64,000 bases of DNA from Adiantum capillus-veneris (taxonomy: Eukaryota; Streptophyta; Polypodiopsida; Polypodiales; Pteridaceae), in the NCBI GenBank assembly GCA_014529385.2, contig CM043953.1, positions 82,032,338-82,096,337 on the forward strand, in the 5' to 3' direction. The first letter of the stretch is position 1, and the number at the start of each line of letters is the position of its first letter. The notes under the pieces are model-generated. The model ran no database searches and had not been told where the DNA came from. It saw only the letters and a program-made list of their open reading frames with translations. Below are positions 32,367 through 44,878 of this stretch, in pieces. A program made the translations under genes and the position numbers.

Positions 32367-33019
32367 CTACCACATGTATATGGTAACAGCTTCTTCCAAA
32401 GTTTTTGGATGTTGGGTCTTGACATAAAGACGATAGTCTTTGTCAAGAACCCTATTAAAACCTTGTATCTTTTGGAATTCATCTAAACATACGGCATGCA
32501 TGTCTGGCCTCTCTCTCATGGTTAGCATGCATCCCATGCTAACCAAAAAAAAAATCCTCTTCATTGGAGTCCAAAAACACTTTGGAGAAAGAAGCTTGAA
32601 ACGCAGCCCAACACGGAGGACGAGATCTATTGGAAATGTCATCCACCACTTATAGGCCTTGCCTTTAAGAGATAAACTTGTTTCCACAACTGTCTTTATA
32701 TCCGAGGTGTGTCGCAACCTATGAATATCACCCCATTTGTGCAAGCTTGGGTTCCTTGAACCGTGCCGTCTGTGAGTTTCACAAGTAGCTCAGTAAGATT
32801 TGTAACATTTGCATTTAGTGCAGAGAGGTTGCGTTCAAGTACGCTTTGGTGATTTTCCGAAGTCTTGAAAGCAGCCATACCTACAGGGCCGTGATCTGCT
32901 AGGTCATCATCGTCATAAATATTAAGGTCGGTAGCACCTGTGGTGTTTGGACTTTGATGTACGTGCTCAAAATCAAAAGTGTGTGTAGGTGGGATATCCT
33001 CGCTAGCCATGGTAAACAC
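32367..33019 (-). pseudogene. gypsy gag remnant interrupted by the copia LTR
   Basis: Two frames: 32696-33019, starting MASEDIPPTHTFDFEHVHQS with an acidic region, and 32367-32744, with ETSLSLKGKAYKWWMTFP, a DEFQKIQGFNRVLDKDYRLY block and KTQHPKTLEEAV. The last block equals KTQDPKTLEEAI in the gag at 38010-38678, so both belong to one gypsy family. The gag ends at 32364 where the copia LTR begins. Confidence 0.7.
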
Positions 33020-33989
33020 ACACTAATATAGAGAGAGAAAAAAAAACATAAACTTGTACCTTGTAAATCTTGAAGTCTTTGTGTTTTTTATGCTAGGTGA
33101 CTTTTGCGTTGCATGCAAACCTCGCCTTGCAGAAATTGTAGCGCTTCACGTTTCGTTTGTCGTAAGAACACCTTCGTTGATTCTTCACAAAAACTTGTCA
33201 TTTTTGTGAAGGCTTTTGATCTCATCTCCGTCGATATCAAGCTTGGCATGGGCTTGGCCAACAAGCTGAATAGAAATGCATGTTGAAGGAGATCTACCAA
33301 AAGCTACATTCACTCTCCTATTGGTCATGCTGGTTGAAAATATAATGTTTATAGAGATAGAATGAACCTAAAAAATGGGGTTGCTACATCATAAACCAAA
33401 TCTTATATATAAATTGGATGAGACATTTAACCAAAAAGATAATTCTAAAATCAATTTATTGAACGTTGTTTATCTGCTCTTGCTTTGTGAGATATTATTG
33501 TGGGAGAGTGTGATTCAAGGGATCTACCTTGAGATTTCTTATATAGAATTGGAATTTCACCATGTTCTTATGGCTAACACAAGTAGCATAGGCATTGGTT
33601 GGGTTAAGTTTTCTTTTGCTTTGAACACATTGGGCTAGTTTTTTCCTTATGATGATAGTCTTAATCCTCGAATTGAGGGTTCCCTTTGAGATGGCCATTA
33701 TTTTCTCGTCCAAGATACAAATGAAATATTGTCAAATTTTGTTGAGTTGAAAGTTTACTTGATCTCTATTTAGTTGTTAGTTTCTTTGTAATTTCTAACA
33801 CCAATAACAAGGGGAAGAGGTCATTGACACTTGTCTTCCCAAGTAATACCAATATTGATGCGTTTGTGTTTCTTGTATGCTGGCAAGTAAGAAGTTTCTT
33901 CAATTGGATACAAAGGCAATTGCAACAATAACTAGAGATTATCTATTGTTTGGTTTTAATGATTTATAGATAGTCCTTGTAAACACTTT

Positions 33990-34404
33990 TTTGATAAGTA
34001 TATAGACTCATAAGTGATACAATTTTTATCAAAGTGTCTAGCCAAAAGGTTGTCAATTGTGCAATCTTATCTTTGTCATTTCTAAAAACTAATTTTTGTC
34101 TACTATAAAGACGTATTTTTAATGTATCTATGTACCCTTTGTCTAGTTTCTAGTCCCATTGTATGGTTCAATAGTTTGTGAAATCAAACTATTCTTTGAT
34201 AAGTATATAGACTCATAAGTGATACAATTTTTACCAATGTGTCTACTCAAAAGGTTATCAATTGTACAATCTTATCTTTGTCATTTCTAAAAACTAATTT
34301 TTTGTGTACTATGAAGACATGTTTTTTTATGTATCTATGGACCCTTTGTTTGGTCTCTAGTGCCATTGTATGTACTATGGTTCAATAGTTTGTGAAATCA
34401 AACT
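33990..34404. repeat. Tandem duplication of about 205-210 bp
   Basis: Unit 1 is about 33990-34194 and unit 2 is 34195-34404. Both start TTTGATAAGTATATAGACTC, and both contain CTTATCTTTGTCATTTC and end in TTTGTGAAATCAAACTA. They differ by scattered substitutions and small insertions. Confidence 0.88.
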
Positions 34405-35417
34405 AATGTCAAATAATCAATCTTAAATAATAATTTTAAAAAAACACACACACACACACACAAAACACCTTAAATGTCTATTTTTTTCCTCACTAAGAGT
34501 TTCTAAACTTTCAAGTGCACATTCTCACAAGTCTTGTGCTCAACATGGCAATGGAACACGACCATTCATTCATTTCAATCCAGTATTATGACGCTAACTC
34601 TTCAACAAAGTCAACGACCCGTTCAAAGCACAACTGATGGCGTTCTTGAGATCACCATGCTAAACAACAACAACCCTTGACAACAACGAACTCGCAAAAG
34701 GATGACGCTTTGAAAGAAGAAAGATGAAAAAGGATTGATGAGCAATGTATCTTGGCATCTCAAGCTGTGTCACTACAATTCGACCATCATCACCCGTTTA
34801 GGCCGTCTGCTTGCAAAAAACATAGAGCTATACGATCTCCGTATCAAGGATCTTCAACAACCTCTTTCATTTAAAGGAGATTCTAGCCTTCTCAAGGCTC
34901 TCAAAGACATTGAGAAAGAGCACTCCAATAGCTAAGAACAATGTAACAATCCGAATAGGGAACCACTTTCTCTGCTTAAATCATTTGAATAATTACAAAC
35001 CAATAAAATTTCTTTTGGTATTGCGTTGTACTAATAAACCTCAAAGGTTTTTTTCATGAGTTTTTCTTTGACCTCTCTATATCAAGTGTGTCAGGGTTTA
35101 GACATTTCCCACAAGACTGCCCATCATTATTTCTCATCCATCAACTTCCCCAACATATCTATTTGAGTCCAGCCTATGTGCACACCTTCACATCTCTATC
35201 CCCTAAAGGATTTGTATTTTGGGAGGCTATTACCAGACTTTGAGTGTCTGAAACTCATGCCTTAAAGCTGCTCTAGCTCTCTTCAGGTGACACAAGTGAT
35301 TACGTCATTATTCATTGACCCAATTGGTGATGTCCCATGCACATCATAGAACCTATATAAGCCACCCATTAATGTACATTTTTATGGTTCCATCTTATCA
35401 TTTTATTGTGCTCATTG

Positions 35418-35423
<6 letters not shown>

Positions 35424-35462
<39 letters not shown>
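35424..35462. repeat. (TC)n microsatellite
   Basis: About 19 TC units, followed by CATTCCC. Confidence 0.9.
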
Positions 35463-35466
<4 letters not shown>

Positions 35467-36172
35467 CCCAATAGAAATAAGTATCCCACAGTACTAATAC
35501 ATCATAACTCATCATCAACCATTAGATTAAGATGACTCGCACAAAGTATTTCATGCATATATATATTTTTAAATTACCCTTCAAAAATAGATCAAGTTGA
35601 ATCTTTATATCATGTGCCACATCTATTGGTAGGGCATATAACATGTAGAGTTGTCCAATGAAAATATTGCACCATTAAGGATGAAGAGCTTTACGCCATT
35701 GCAAGTATTTAGATGAGTTAAAGAGATATCTTGAATTTTTGTGTGCCTTTTGTGCTTGTATACTATTGTGCATACCATGTGCTTGCATAGATTTTTTTAA
35801 TGCAAAAGAAATATATTCAATGTAAATGCCCATTCAACAACGCCTAGCAGAAATAATTATTGAAAGCGTGCAAAATCTTGTTGGGGCCTCTCCTAAGGCT
35901 TGCTTAAATTGGATAAATTGAAGGTTCGTATGGAGTAAGCCCAACCTACGACTATTGGGTTAGCTTTGTCTACTCCAATGTCTAGTGTGTGTGTGCACTT
36001 TTTAAGCTTATATAAGGCATTAAATCCTAAAATGCAACTGTCGTTTTATTTGCTCCAATTGTGCAACCTTATCCTCCTCTGCTCTCGTTCTCCCTCGTTC
36101 ACTTTAATTGCATGCCTTTCCTGCCATGGCTCCTCATCCCTGTCATACCCCATAGGGGTCGTCGCCCAATAG

Positions 36173-36209
36173 GCTCTAATACCGATTGTTGAGCACACAT
36201 AGTGAATGT
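36173..36209 (-). repeat. Fragment of another minus-strand LTR with decayed primer site
   Basis: The minus strand reads ...GCTCAACA, then AATCGGTATTAGAGC, a primer site with two or more changes from TGGTATCAGAGC. The LTR body would begin at 36187, and it is cut at 36209 by the gypsy element. Its continuation may lie after 40195. No partner LTR was found. Confidence 0.4.
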
Positions 36210-36380
36210 TGTAAGAACTAGGAAAACTAAACTAGAGATCCTCCTCCCTACCTCCCATTATATAGGCGGGCTCCTAGCCCCTTGCCCTAGACGGATCCCC
36301 TGTCCACACTGTCTACCCCGGCCCTTGGCTGTAGTCCATGACCATCCTAATCCTTAGGTTACAGGACCCTTGTTCTGACA
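36210..36380 (-). repeat. 3' LTR of the RT-less gypsy element (171 bp)
   Basis: Minus-strand start TGTCAGAACAAGGGTCC, preceded by the purine tract TTAAGGGGGGATAA; ends CCTAGTTCTTACA. Confidence 0.9.
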
Positions 36381-36390
36381 TTATCCCCCC

Positions 36391-36597
36391 TTAAGAAGAG
36401 TTTTCGTCCTCGAAAACAAAAGTGGGAAACTTCTTCTTAAGAACACTAATGTTTTCCCAAGTGGCACCTTCTTCAGGTCGGTCTTTCCACTTGATTAAGG
36501 ATTGTTGTCGTATGTGATGTCGTGTACGCAACTCATAATAATCCAAAACACGTTCAGGTTCATGCGATAAGGTAGGAGGTTCAATGTAATCAACCAA
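36391..36597 (-). pseudogene. Chromodomain
   Basis: PERVLDYYELRTRHHI, QSLIKWKDRPEEGATWENIS and FVFEDENSS make a classical chromodomain with the conserved W and aromatic residues. Its stop lies at the purine tract. A stop at about 36598 separates it from the upstream integrase. Confidence 0.8.
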
Positions 36598-36690
36598 AAC
36601 CTATTGGTCAATGACGTTGTCGTCCCCATGTAATCGCTTTCGTAGAGGGCTTACATGAAACACCGGATGAATGCAAGAATGTGAAGGTAG

Positions 36691-37598
36691 TCATAGTTTA
36701 TAGGCATGATCACCGACTCGCTTGAGTATTTTGAAAGACCCACAATATCGGAGAGATAATTTAGGTGTCGGTCCAGTTTTCAGACTTTTTGAATGTTCTG
36801 GCACACGTAAAAATACTTCCTCCCCTTCTTCGAACGTAACTTGCCGACGTTTCTCATCAGCGTATTTCTTATACCGATCATGTGCTTGCGGGACATTCTG
36901 ACAAGCAAGTTCCAGCATATCCATGTGGTCTTTGAGAAAATCCTTAACCTGTTGGAGTTTTTCAGTTGCCAACCCCACCGTAACTAGTGACCTAGGTTGA
37001 AACCCGTACATGAGCATGAAAGGACTAAAACCTATTGTGACATACTTAGAACTGTTGTAGACAAACTCAAGAATAGGTAAGTATTCTTCACAGTCTAACT
37101 GTTTTTTGTTGACGTATGCTCTTAGCATATCCTCTAGCACTTGTTAACCCGTTCCGTTTGACCATCCATTTCTGGATGATCAGCTGTACTGAGGTTTAGT
37201 TGTGTACCCAATCGTTTAAATACAGCTCTCCAAAAGTGGCTGTTAAACTTGGGATCACGGTCACTAACAATGTTACTTGGCAAACCATACAATTTGTATA
37301 GATTGTCCACAAATAACTTGGCTAGTTTCGGTGTCTTAACCGCTGATTTGGTCGGAATAAACTTACATAGTTTAGTCAACCTGTCTACGACCACCCATAC
37401 TAAGTCATGACCTCGTATAGTGGTTGGTAAACCTACAATAAAATCCATAGAGATAATTTCCCATTTTCCATTGGGAATCTCCAAAGGATGTAAGAGTCCT
37501 CCTGCTTTCAGGCGCTCTGTCTTGTTAACTTGACATTTTTGGCAATTCAAGACATAAGCTTGAACAAAGCCATGTAAACCTAGCCAATAAAACTGTCG
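36691..37598 (-). pseudogene. Integrase with intact catalytic triad, two frames
   Basis: The zinc-binding end LNCQKCQVNKTERLKAGGLL is followed by ISMDFIVGLPTTI (Asp), IVSDRDPKFNSHFWRAVF (Asp) and HPEMDGQTERVN (Glu). All three catalytic acids are kept. A frame break near 37135 separates this from MLEDMLRAYVNKKQLD, LPILEFVYNSSKY and the SH3-like FEEGEEVFLRVPEH and LRYCGSFKILKRVGDHAYKL. It is the best preserved integrase in the window. Confidence 0.85.
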
Positions 37599-37928
37599 TC
37601 ATACAAGAGAATAAGCATGGGATTCAAACATCAAGTTGTTGTGCTCATAGCTACGCTTCAGTGATGGTCCTATGCTATGCAACCACTCCTTACCAAGAAC
37701 CACATCAGCCCTTTCCATGTTCATAACCTGAAAATCCAAACAAGTAGAGTACCCTTGTACTTCCAATGGAACAGCTTGGCATTGAGTATCCTGTATTTCA
37801 GAATCATGTCCATTCATCATTGCTACCTTGTAGCGGTGGGTACTCAGAGTTTGAGGCAATTTGAGCTTTTTCACCAATCCATAATTGATGAAATTGTGAG
37901 TAGCACCGTCATCTACCAAGATGCGCAC
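37599..37928 (-). pseudogene. Aspartic protease with DDG active site
   Basis: MRILVDDGATHNFINYGLVK carries D-D-G where the family has D-S/T-G. ADVVLGKEWLHSIGPSL gives the second conserved block. The frame stops at 37599. The usual RT that should follow is absent. Confidence 0.75.
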
Positions 37929-38009
37929 CTTGTGCCCTTACAAATATCCGTGCATACGTACTAACTCATGTGGTCCAAAGGTTTGTTGCCACATGGAAGT
38001 TGTGAGACG

Positions 38010-39183
38010 TCATTCATGCACCACCTCAATGTGTGTTACTTCCACTGTGGAGAATTTTGAGGAAGACTCAAGAGGCAGTAGTTGCACCGCGTGCACTGCT
38101 TTCTCCTTCCCCTGAGCAGCAGATTTCCCCTTAGGACAATTCTTTTTTCCATGGCCTCTTCCTAAACATTGAAAGCATAACTTCTCTTTCTTGGCTTTAT
38201 TGAAATCCTCAGGAGAGAGAGGACCCCTGGACCCCTGGGGTTTTTTAAATGCTTTTGAATTAGCAACTAGAAATTTTCTTTTATTGTGTTCGTATTGAGT
38301 GCGTGTATTACCATGTATACTAGCAGGCATATTACTATTATGTGTTTTCTTATCATCGGGGTCATCATGAATATGTGCTTTCACTATGGCTTCCTCAAGG
38401 GTTTTAGGGTCTTGGGTCTTGACATACTTTTTAAGCTCTGGAGTCAGACTTCGTATGAACCCTCGTACTTGTTGAAAGGTATCCAAGCCTTCCAACTTGA
38501 GGATAACGTCCCGATAGTGAGAGATATACTCAAGGAGTGATGAGTATTGGCGCATGGAACATGTATCCCAAGCCGTCCAATTCCAATCGGCCTCGTTTGT
38601 AGGCAAAAATTCCTTGCTAAACATTGCTTCAAAGGCTGCCCAACTCTGTGGTATGATGTTCTTCTTCTTGAGAGACATCCACCATTTGTAGGCCTTGCCT
38701 TCCAGAGTTAAGCTCGTTTGCAGAGCTCTGACTGCATCCAGAGTACACCGTAAGGCGTGAATTCCATCCTATTTACTAAGAAAGATGTTCACTGCATCCT
38801 TATTGCGATCTCGGTCTTCGCCCTTGGTGGTTTAAAGTTCTTTAACAAGTCATCCACCTCTTTGGCAGTGAGAGTATGCAACGCTTCATTAATTGGGCCT
38901 TGCCCTTGTGTTCCAACATGCTCATGCATGTGGGTGTCAGCAGGACTCTTAGACTGTTGTTGCATTAATTGAATGACTAATGTGCAAAGTTGAGTAACAT
39001 TTTCATTTAAAGCTTTAAAATTGTCATCCATGACCGTCATGTGTGTCTGAAGTGCACGAAATTCTTGAATATCGAGCAATTCGTAAGTATCTTCTCCTTG
39101 AGAGGATCCCGCCGCGAGCCGTCATTAGTAGGATCAGGAGTACTTTACTCAAAATCGAATGTCATATTGATATCTGAATCCAT
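38010..39183 (-). pseudogene. gag with zinc knuckle
   Basis: The N-terminal part starts near 39183 (MDSDINMTFDFE) and is broken by stops. 38789-39079 carries a helical LQTHMTVMDDNFKALNENVT segment. 38010-38678 is open: the core WAAFEAMFSKEFLP, YRDVILKLEGLDTFQQVRGF, KTQDPKTLEEAI, then the knuckle CFQCLGRGHGKKNCP. Order and motifs fit retrotrans_gag; several frame breaks lie upstream of 38678. Confidence 0.8.
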
Positions 39184-40011
39184 GGCTACACAGTGCGGTG
39201 AAAGAAGTACTCAGAAAAAAATACGTGATGTTGAGAGCACTTGCCAGCTAACTCCACTTGTACGTCGTAGCACCTGACCGTCGAAAAAGAAAGATCTTGC
39301 ACAATCGGCGTAGAAAACGAACTTCGCAAAATCGCCCGTGGCTCACAAGACGACTGAAATCTTGTAGTGGAGATGGTTGAATCGTCACCGTTGTGAAGAA
39401 GCTTGATTGTTGAAAGCTTCCGTAATCGGCGAACGATTATGTTGCTTGAACTCCAATTGAAAGTGTCACAATTGTAAAAATATGCAGAAATCTGGAATTT
39501 TTGCAAGGATTGAGCGGAATCGTGAGCCGTCAAGCTCGAGGGAAAGCCGACATGGCTTGATTTTGCACCGAGTACGGAGGTTGAGGCTCGTGACTTGCCT
39601 TGCTTGTGGGAAGGACCACCAAGAAGGTCCAAGGCTCAAAACATTGTTGTAATTGGCCATGCCATGTGAAAGAAGACGATTTTTTGAAGAAAAATATCGT
39701 AGGCAGCGTGAGCGAACAACGCGCGCACAAGAGGGAGTGTGTGCAGCTTGCTTAGGCACAATTAGGCCAAACCCTCTGGGAATTCCAACATTGAATCCAT
39801 GGCGCTCCTGTCAAGCCAGAGCTCGCGCAAATCCATGCACCACACAGTCACGTCCAAAAAAGGAAACGTATTCGATTTAGGCAAGCAAAACTGCTATTTT
39901 TTGAAAAATCCCTAAAAAAGCCACGGTTCACACCTTAAAACCGTCTTTTTAGCAGCCAAAAGTGAGAACGCCTAGAGAGAGAGTGGAAGAGAGATCGCCT
40001 AGGCAACCTAA

Positions 40012-40023
40012 GCTCTGATACCA
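40012..40023 (-). other. Primer binding site, tRNA-Met
   Basis: A perfect TGGTATCAGAGC on the minus strand, one base after the 5' LTR. Confidence 0.88.
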
Positions 40024-40024
40024 G

Positions 40025-40195
40025 TGTAAGAACTAGGGAAACTATACTAGAGATCCTCCTTCCAACCTCCCATTATATAGGCGGGCTCCTAGCCCTTTGG
40101 GCTAGACGGATCCTCTGTCCACACTGTCTAGCCCGGCCCTTGGCCGTAGTCCATGACTATCCTAGTCCTTAGGTTATAGGACCCTTGTCCTGACA
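40025..40195 (-). repeat. 5' LTR of the RT-less gypsy element (171 bp)
   Basis: The minus strand runs TGTCAGGACAAGGGTCC to CCTAGTTCTTACA, with a TATATAAT box on the minus strand at about 40072-40080. It is about 94% identical by eye to the 3' copy. Confidence 0.9.
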
Positions 40196-40200
40196 AATGC

Positions 40201-43200
40201 GAATGGCACCGTGAATGGACATGGCTTGGAGAGCGAAAGAGCCAAAAAAAGAGGAGAGGATAGAGTAGATGAGGTCCACGCGCGGATAAGCAAAATGAAA
40301 GGGAGTTTTTTCATTACGTTCAATACATATTACATTTACATTGTGGGCCATTTTAAAATCCCCGACCCCCTCTAATGTATACATGAAAGTATATATTTTG
40401 GATAATTAATAATCCTCTCTAGTTAACTCACGGGATATGATACACATTTTGAAAGCGACTGCCCCGGGATGGTGCCTAACTTTTAAGACTTGCATAAATT
40501 GGCTAGAGTGAAGGTTCCTACACCTTAAAGTCTTGGATGTTGGATGGCTAGACTTATTTGTGAAACTTACAGTGCATGTGTAGAAGCAGTATTGGGATGG
40601 TTGACCTCCTAAGAAGATGCACCCTTGTGCCATATCAGCTGGCATCAGATTCAGGCTCAAAGTCCAACCTTTAAGTAATTAAGAAGATCACCATAAAAAG
40701 GCAAACAAGTTTATCATCTAAGCAGGAGAAGTACCAAGGTGAACCTTTGCACCCATGAATAAGTTCATCCTTTGAGCCAGAAGAGTGCCAAGGTGAACCT
40801 ACAACCTCCTGGAAAACTTCAATCTTTGAACAAATAAAGTGGAGCAAGCTAGCACTAAAGGGAACCCAAGGGGTTGGATTAGGGGGAAATTGTTGGCCCA
40901 AATTGAAACATCTAGTGGTGCGTAACTATAGGCCTTGCATAAATTGGCTAGATCAAAGGTCCCTAACACCTTAAGGTTTTGGGGTCTTGATGCTATATCA
41001 GTTTTGAAAACTTGCAATTAAGCACACATATACATGAACAATTTTGTGATGGTTGACCTCCCTAGAAGGTGCACTCCCATGTCATATCGACTCAAGTGTT
41101 GTGGGAAACTTACAACGCATGATTTTAATCGTGCTAGTTAACTTGAAGTTCAAGTGTTGCTTTTTTAATTTTAAAACCCAACAACACTTGAATAGGTCCA
41201 TTAAGACCCAACAAAGTCTATAGCATTGTAGTTTGAGATCTGCAAAAGAAGGTCATTGTTAGATTGCAATCATGTGTACATGAAGTGTAAAGGGAGTAAA
41301 AGTTGTACACTATTGTTTGTTTGTCTCGAATCATGTTGAGTAGAAAGGAATCAACATTCACTTGTGAACTTCCTTGTGGGTACAAAGATTGAACATTAAT
41401 GCTCTATCACGGACATGTGTGTTGGCATTTGGAATATTTATGAAAGCACATGAAGTGCTTTGAGAGGTTCTTGTATGAGAAGTGATTGTTTCTTGTTGTG
41501 CTTGATAATGAGATATGCCTAAAAGGGGTAAAGTTGGAAAGATAAGGGCTTTCTTGGGGTAGAACATGTACATTTCTCTTTATAAGCTATAGATTTATTG
41601 CTTACTCCCATGGTTGGGTGCTTTGATGCACACACAAAATCACTTAAGTTGCTTGCAGAGCTTTGTGTACGGGATGTAGTCCTCTAATTTAGCCTGGATT
41701 TATGGGTGGATGCTAAATGATACAAGCCATTGATCTCGCTCTCTACACTTAAGTGCAAAAATCCATTGATTACAAATGTTTTTGGCTTATCTCATGCTGG
41801 TTTATGGTGTCACATTAAGGTTGATTTGTAATTGGCTAGTATTTGATACATACTTTGATGTGTACATGATCGTGTGCATTTGCACCGTCTACACAAGATT
41901 GTGCCATGTGATGTTGATTTATGGAAATTTATGCACTTAGGCTTGCGTAGTTGACTTATGGCTACAAGGTCCATGCCATTTGATGCAATATATGTTGATT
42001 CCTTTTATGCAGATTTGATGTTGACGTAGTCGATGCCACTTACGTACATGGTATCTTGATCACAAGAGATAGGGTCAGGTTTACGTGCTTTGTGATTGCT
42101 TTGATGTTTTATGGAAGTTTTATGCATCATGACACTGTGTATGACTCACATGTCTGCTTGAAGAAAATTTATTGGTAGGCGGAGCTTTTATACTCTGATT
42201 TGAGTTGCTTTCTTGATTTGGCCCTTGTTTACATACATCAGCTTTGATTTGCAGTTTATGGTCTCTTACTACCTCTTGTTTTATACTAGTATGGATATTA
42301 TGTTTGTACATTTGTGTGGTTACCATATTGATGTTTACAAGTAGTTTAGTGTACGCAAATGTATGATTTGGGAATAAATGTGTTACATCCTCTTTGATAA
42401 ACGTGTTACATCCTTTGTGAGGAGCTGAGGTTTTGAAGCCCAGAACTAGGGGTCATGTTGTCTAGTGTGAGTTGGATTATATATGCCAGGGATCTCCAAA
42501 CGCAGTCTCGCCGTAGATTATGTAGAGAGTGGGTAGTCGGGTAAACTGGCCAATTGTTCGCGAGTTCCAATTTATGCCAAATTTTAGATAAATTGTTGTA
42601 CTTCCACTATTTATGGCTCACATATGATATATGCCAAAATATTATCAAAAGTCCTGCCAGTAGATTTATGGCATAGACTATCTTTTTGCTTAATGCATCT
42701 GTCTTTTGAGGTTTTTGGTTGAAATATTATCAAATTATACACACATATGGAAGGAACAAAGAGTTATCTTCCCAAAAAGGCACCACAAAAACCCTTTGTG
42801 ACTAAACACAACACAAGACAACTAGATGACATTATGACAATGGCCCTTGAGATAACATGTCTCCTATGAAGACCACAATTGTGTCTCCCTTCAAAAAAAA
42901 GGTTAGCAAACACATGGACCAACAAAGAACAACAAAATGGTTATCCACAACAATACCACTACTTTGACAAGAATTAAGGGCACAAAACCAAGAACAACAA
43001 GGGGTCAAAAAAAATTTTACAATATTTTGAGTGTTCTACTCATGGGTAAAATGGGTGTAGGATGTTTGGTCTTTTTCTTCCACATAAAGCTCTGCTTTGC
43101 CTTTGGAGCCTCTTACCTTCTAGAAACATTTAGATTGTGGACAGTTTACCTTGCTACAATGAGGGCAAGCGTTCTGTCCTTTACTTGCCACATCCATGGC

Positions 43201-44083
43201 ACCTCCTCCCATTGGAAGAGACAAAATAGGTTCCACTGGTGGAGACCTCTTCTTGTTCATTGAATATAAGGGGTTGATACCCTCCTTGCCTTCTTTTCTT
43301 CTTGCTGCAAACTATTGATGAGATCCTCCACACCAGTAATGATGATTCAAAGTGCTTGTTTATCTCTTTTTGTTCTTTGATTTTGCTAACCAACAAAACA
43401 TGCTTCTTCCTTGCACATATCCATCTCCCATTATCAACCTAGCTCTCACTATCTCAGCTTTCAAACTCATAGGTTTTTGATAAGCTGTAAAAAAGTGTTG
43501 CATAAGGAAAGATGCATAAGAGCTCAAGAGAGAATCTAATAATACACATAGTCATCTGAAAGCCATACATACTCATAAAGAGCACCACACAATGGCATAT
43601 ATATCCAAGGATGCATCAAATCATGTCCATTTAACAAACTTCCTAATGTGCCCCTTACATTTTGCCAAAATTCCCAAAATACCCCTAGATTTTGAAAAAC
43701 ATCTCTCGATACATAACAATTTATAAGTTTTGACAAAAAACAATCGTGATCTAGTGATTTGACATGTTAGAATGAGGATTTTTAAGGGTTTTTTGGACAC
43801 GAGATGAAATAGCTCACATTTGTTTCACATGCAAATGCCATATATTTTGGTCCACTGGTTCTAAAATAGGTTTATGGATGTATTTGTAGTATTGCAAAGA
43901 ATCAAGTATGTGAAAATGGAAGCAATCTAGATAAAGAAATTATAGGGTTATTTTGGGAATTTTCAAAATTAGAAGGCTATTTTGAGAATTTCCACAAATT
44001 TTTTTCCGACCAAATACATAGCCACCCTTTTTTCAACATAGTTAGCTTAAACAAAAATCCAAAACCCGAAGAGCCTTCCCGTG
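40201..44083 (+). other. No recognised genes; diverged duplicate segments
   Basis: Two diverged copies share CTTGCATAAATTGGCTAGA, a CACCTTAA block, and GATGGTTGACCTCC with AAG(G/A)TGCAC, in order (about 40485-40640 and 40925-41090). They may be remnants of one LTR or of an unclassified repeat. Frames of 60-108 codons occur, but none has a known motif. The region 43000-43400 on the minus strand has one Cys/His-rich word (ACPHCSKVNCPQSKC) that is too broken to assign. Confidence 0.4.
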
Positions 44084-44403
44084 TGTAAAGTGTGAGCTAT
44101 GTCCTAAGGTGTGGGTCAAGGAGAGGAGAGTGGATTTATCCCACATGCTGTGGAGCAAGGTTGTAGAGCTACTTAAAGCTCATTTCTTGAATCAATAAAC
44201 AACAACTTCATTTTGCACTACATGCTTGTCTATGGTGAGCTTGTGCTAAGCTAAGTCAATACTCAAGATTGTGTTTATGAGTCCAAGCTGATTCTATCTT
44301 GGAACCTAATTCACTTGAGTGATAACCTTGCTTACACACACTCACACACTTGCACCATGTTTCTCTTTCATCCACCATAGCTAGCACGATCCAAATCCTA
44401 ACA
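44084..44403 (+). repeat. 5' LTR of the gag-only element (320 bp)
   Basis: TGTAAAGTGTGAGC to AAATCCTAACA. It includes CAATAAACAACAA, which could serve as a polyadenylation region. Confidence 0.92.
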
Positions 44404-44405
44404 TT

Positions 44406-44417
44406 TGGTATCAGAGC
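44406..44417 (+). other. Primer binding site, tRNA-Met
   Basis: TGGTATCAGAGC, followed by CATGG, two bases after the LTR. Confidence 0.88.
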
Positions 44418-44844
44418 CATGGTGTGCTAGCTAGGATTTTCATTATACATTAGTGTGTGTTAATCATTAGCATCTCCATTAGATGGATTAGCATTTCATT
44501 ATCACGGCCCATTAACATTCTTCATGACTAGTTGCATCTCACTAATTAGGCCTTAATCTAGTTGTGTGTGGGCATGTCCTTGGCACACCCAAGAGGCCAC
44601 TACCCTCCATGGCTAGATAGGTTTGATTAGGGAGAAGATTAGCATCCAATTTTTGCATTTCTAAGTCACTTTTGTGTCAATTTTTTAGTGATTTTCACTT
44701 CCAATTGATTTCTCCATTTTCGCAATTGCCTAACAACATTAACCTCATCTCGAAGTACTCGACGCAAGCTCTCTGTAGAGCCTTCAAGCTCTGCAAACTG
44801 AGCCCGAGAACTCCATTAAAGCTATCCCCAATCTTGCCTAAAAA

Positions 44845-44878
<34 letters not shown>

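Larger units (their letters stand above)
33020..36172 (+). other. AT-rich sequence without recognised genes
   Basis: 33020-33300 is probably the leader of the gag remnant at 32367. Beyond that, base composition becomes AT-rich and no transposon protein is seen. A 66-codon ATG frame at 34735-34935 has a plausible composition but no known domain. A tandem duplication (33990-34404), a (CA)n tract near 34442-34462, a (TC)n tract near 35424-35462 and a TATATAAGG box near 36009 are the visible landmarks. Confidence 0.4.
36210..40195 (-). mobile_element. Ty3/gypsy chromovirus with matching LTRs but no RT or RNase H
   Basis: The LTRs are both 171 bp (40025-40195 and 36210-36380). The primer site TGGTATCAGAGC lies at 40012-40023, and a G-rich purine tract lies beside the 3' LTR (36383-36392). 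Flanks are AATGT (36205-36209) and AATGC (40196-40200), a target duplication with one transition. On the minus strand the interior holds gag, zinc knuckle, protease, integrase and chromodomain. Protease (to 37599) is followed within about 50 bp by the integrase zinc-binding region, so all of RT and RNase H is missing. The rest of the structure is standard. It is either a simple internal deletion or a derivative able to move in trans. Confidence 0.9.

Noticed and set aside
34735-34935. 66-codon ATG frame
   Set aside because: No recognised family and no splice or promoter context; kept only as a note in the region entry.
42760-43400. Cys/His-rich word on the minus strand suggesting a zinc-finger transposase
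   Set aside because: Only one short block; the flanks are full of stops and no terminal inverted repeats were found.
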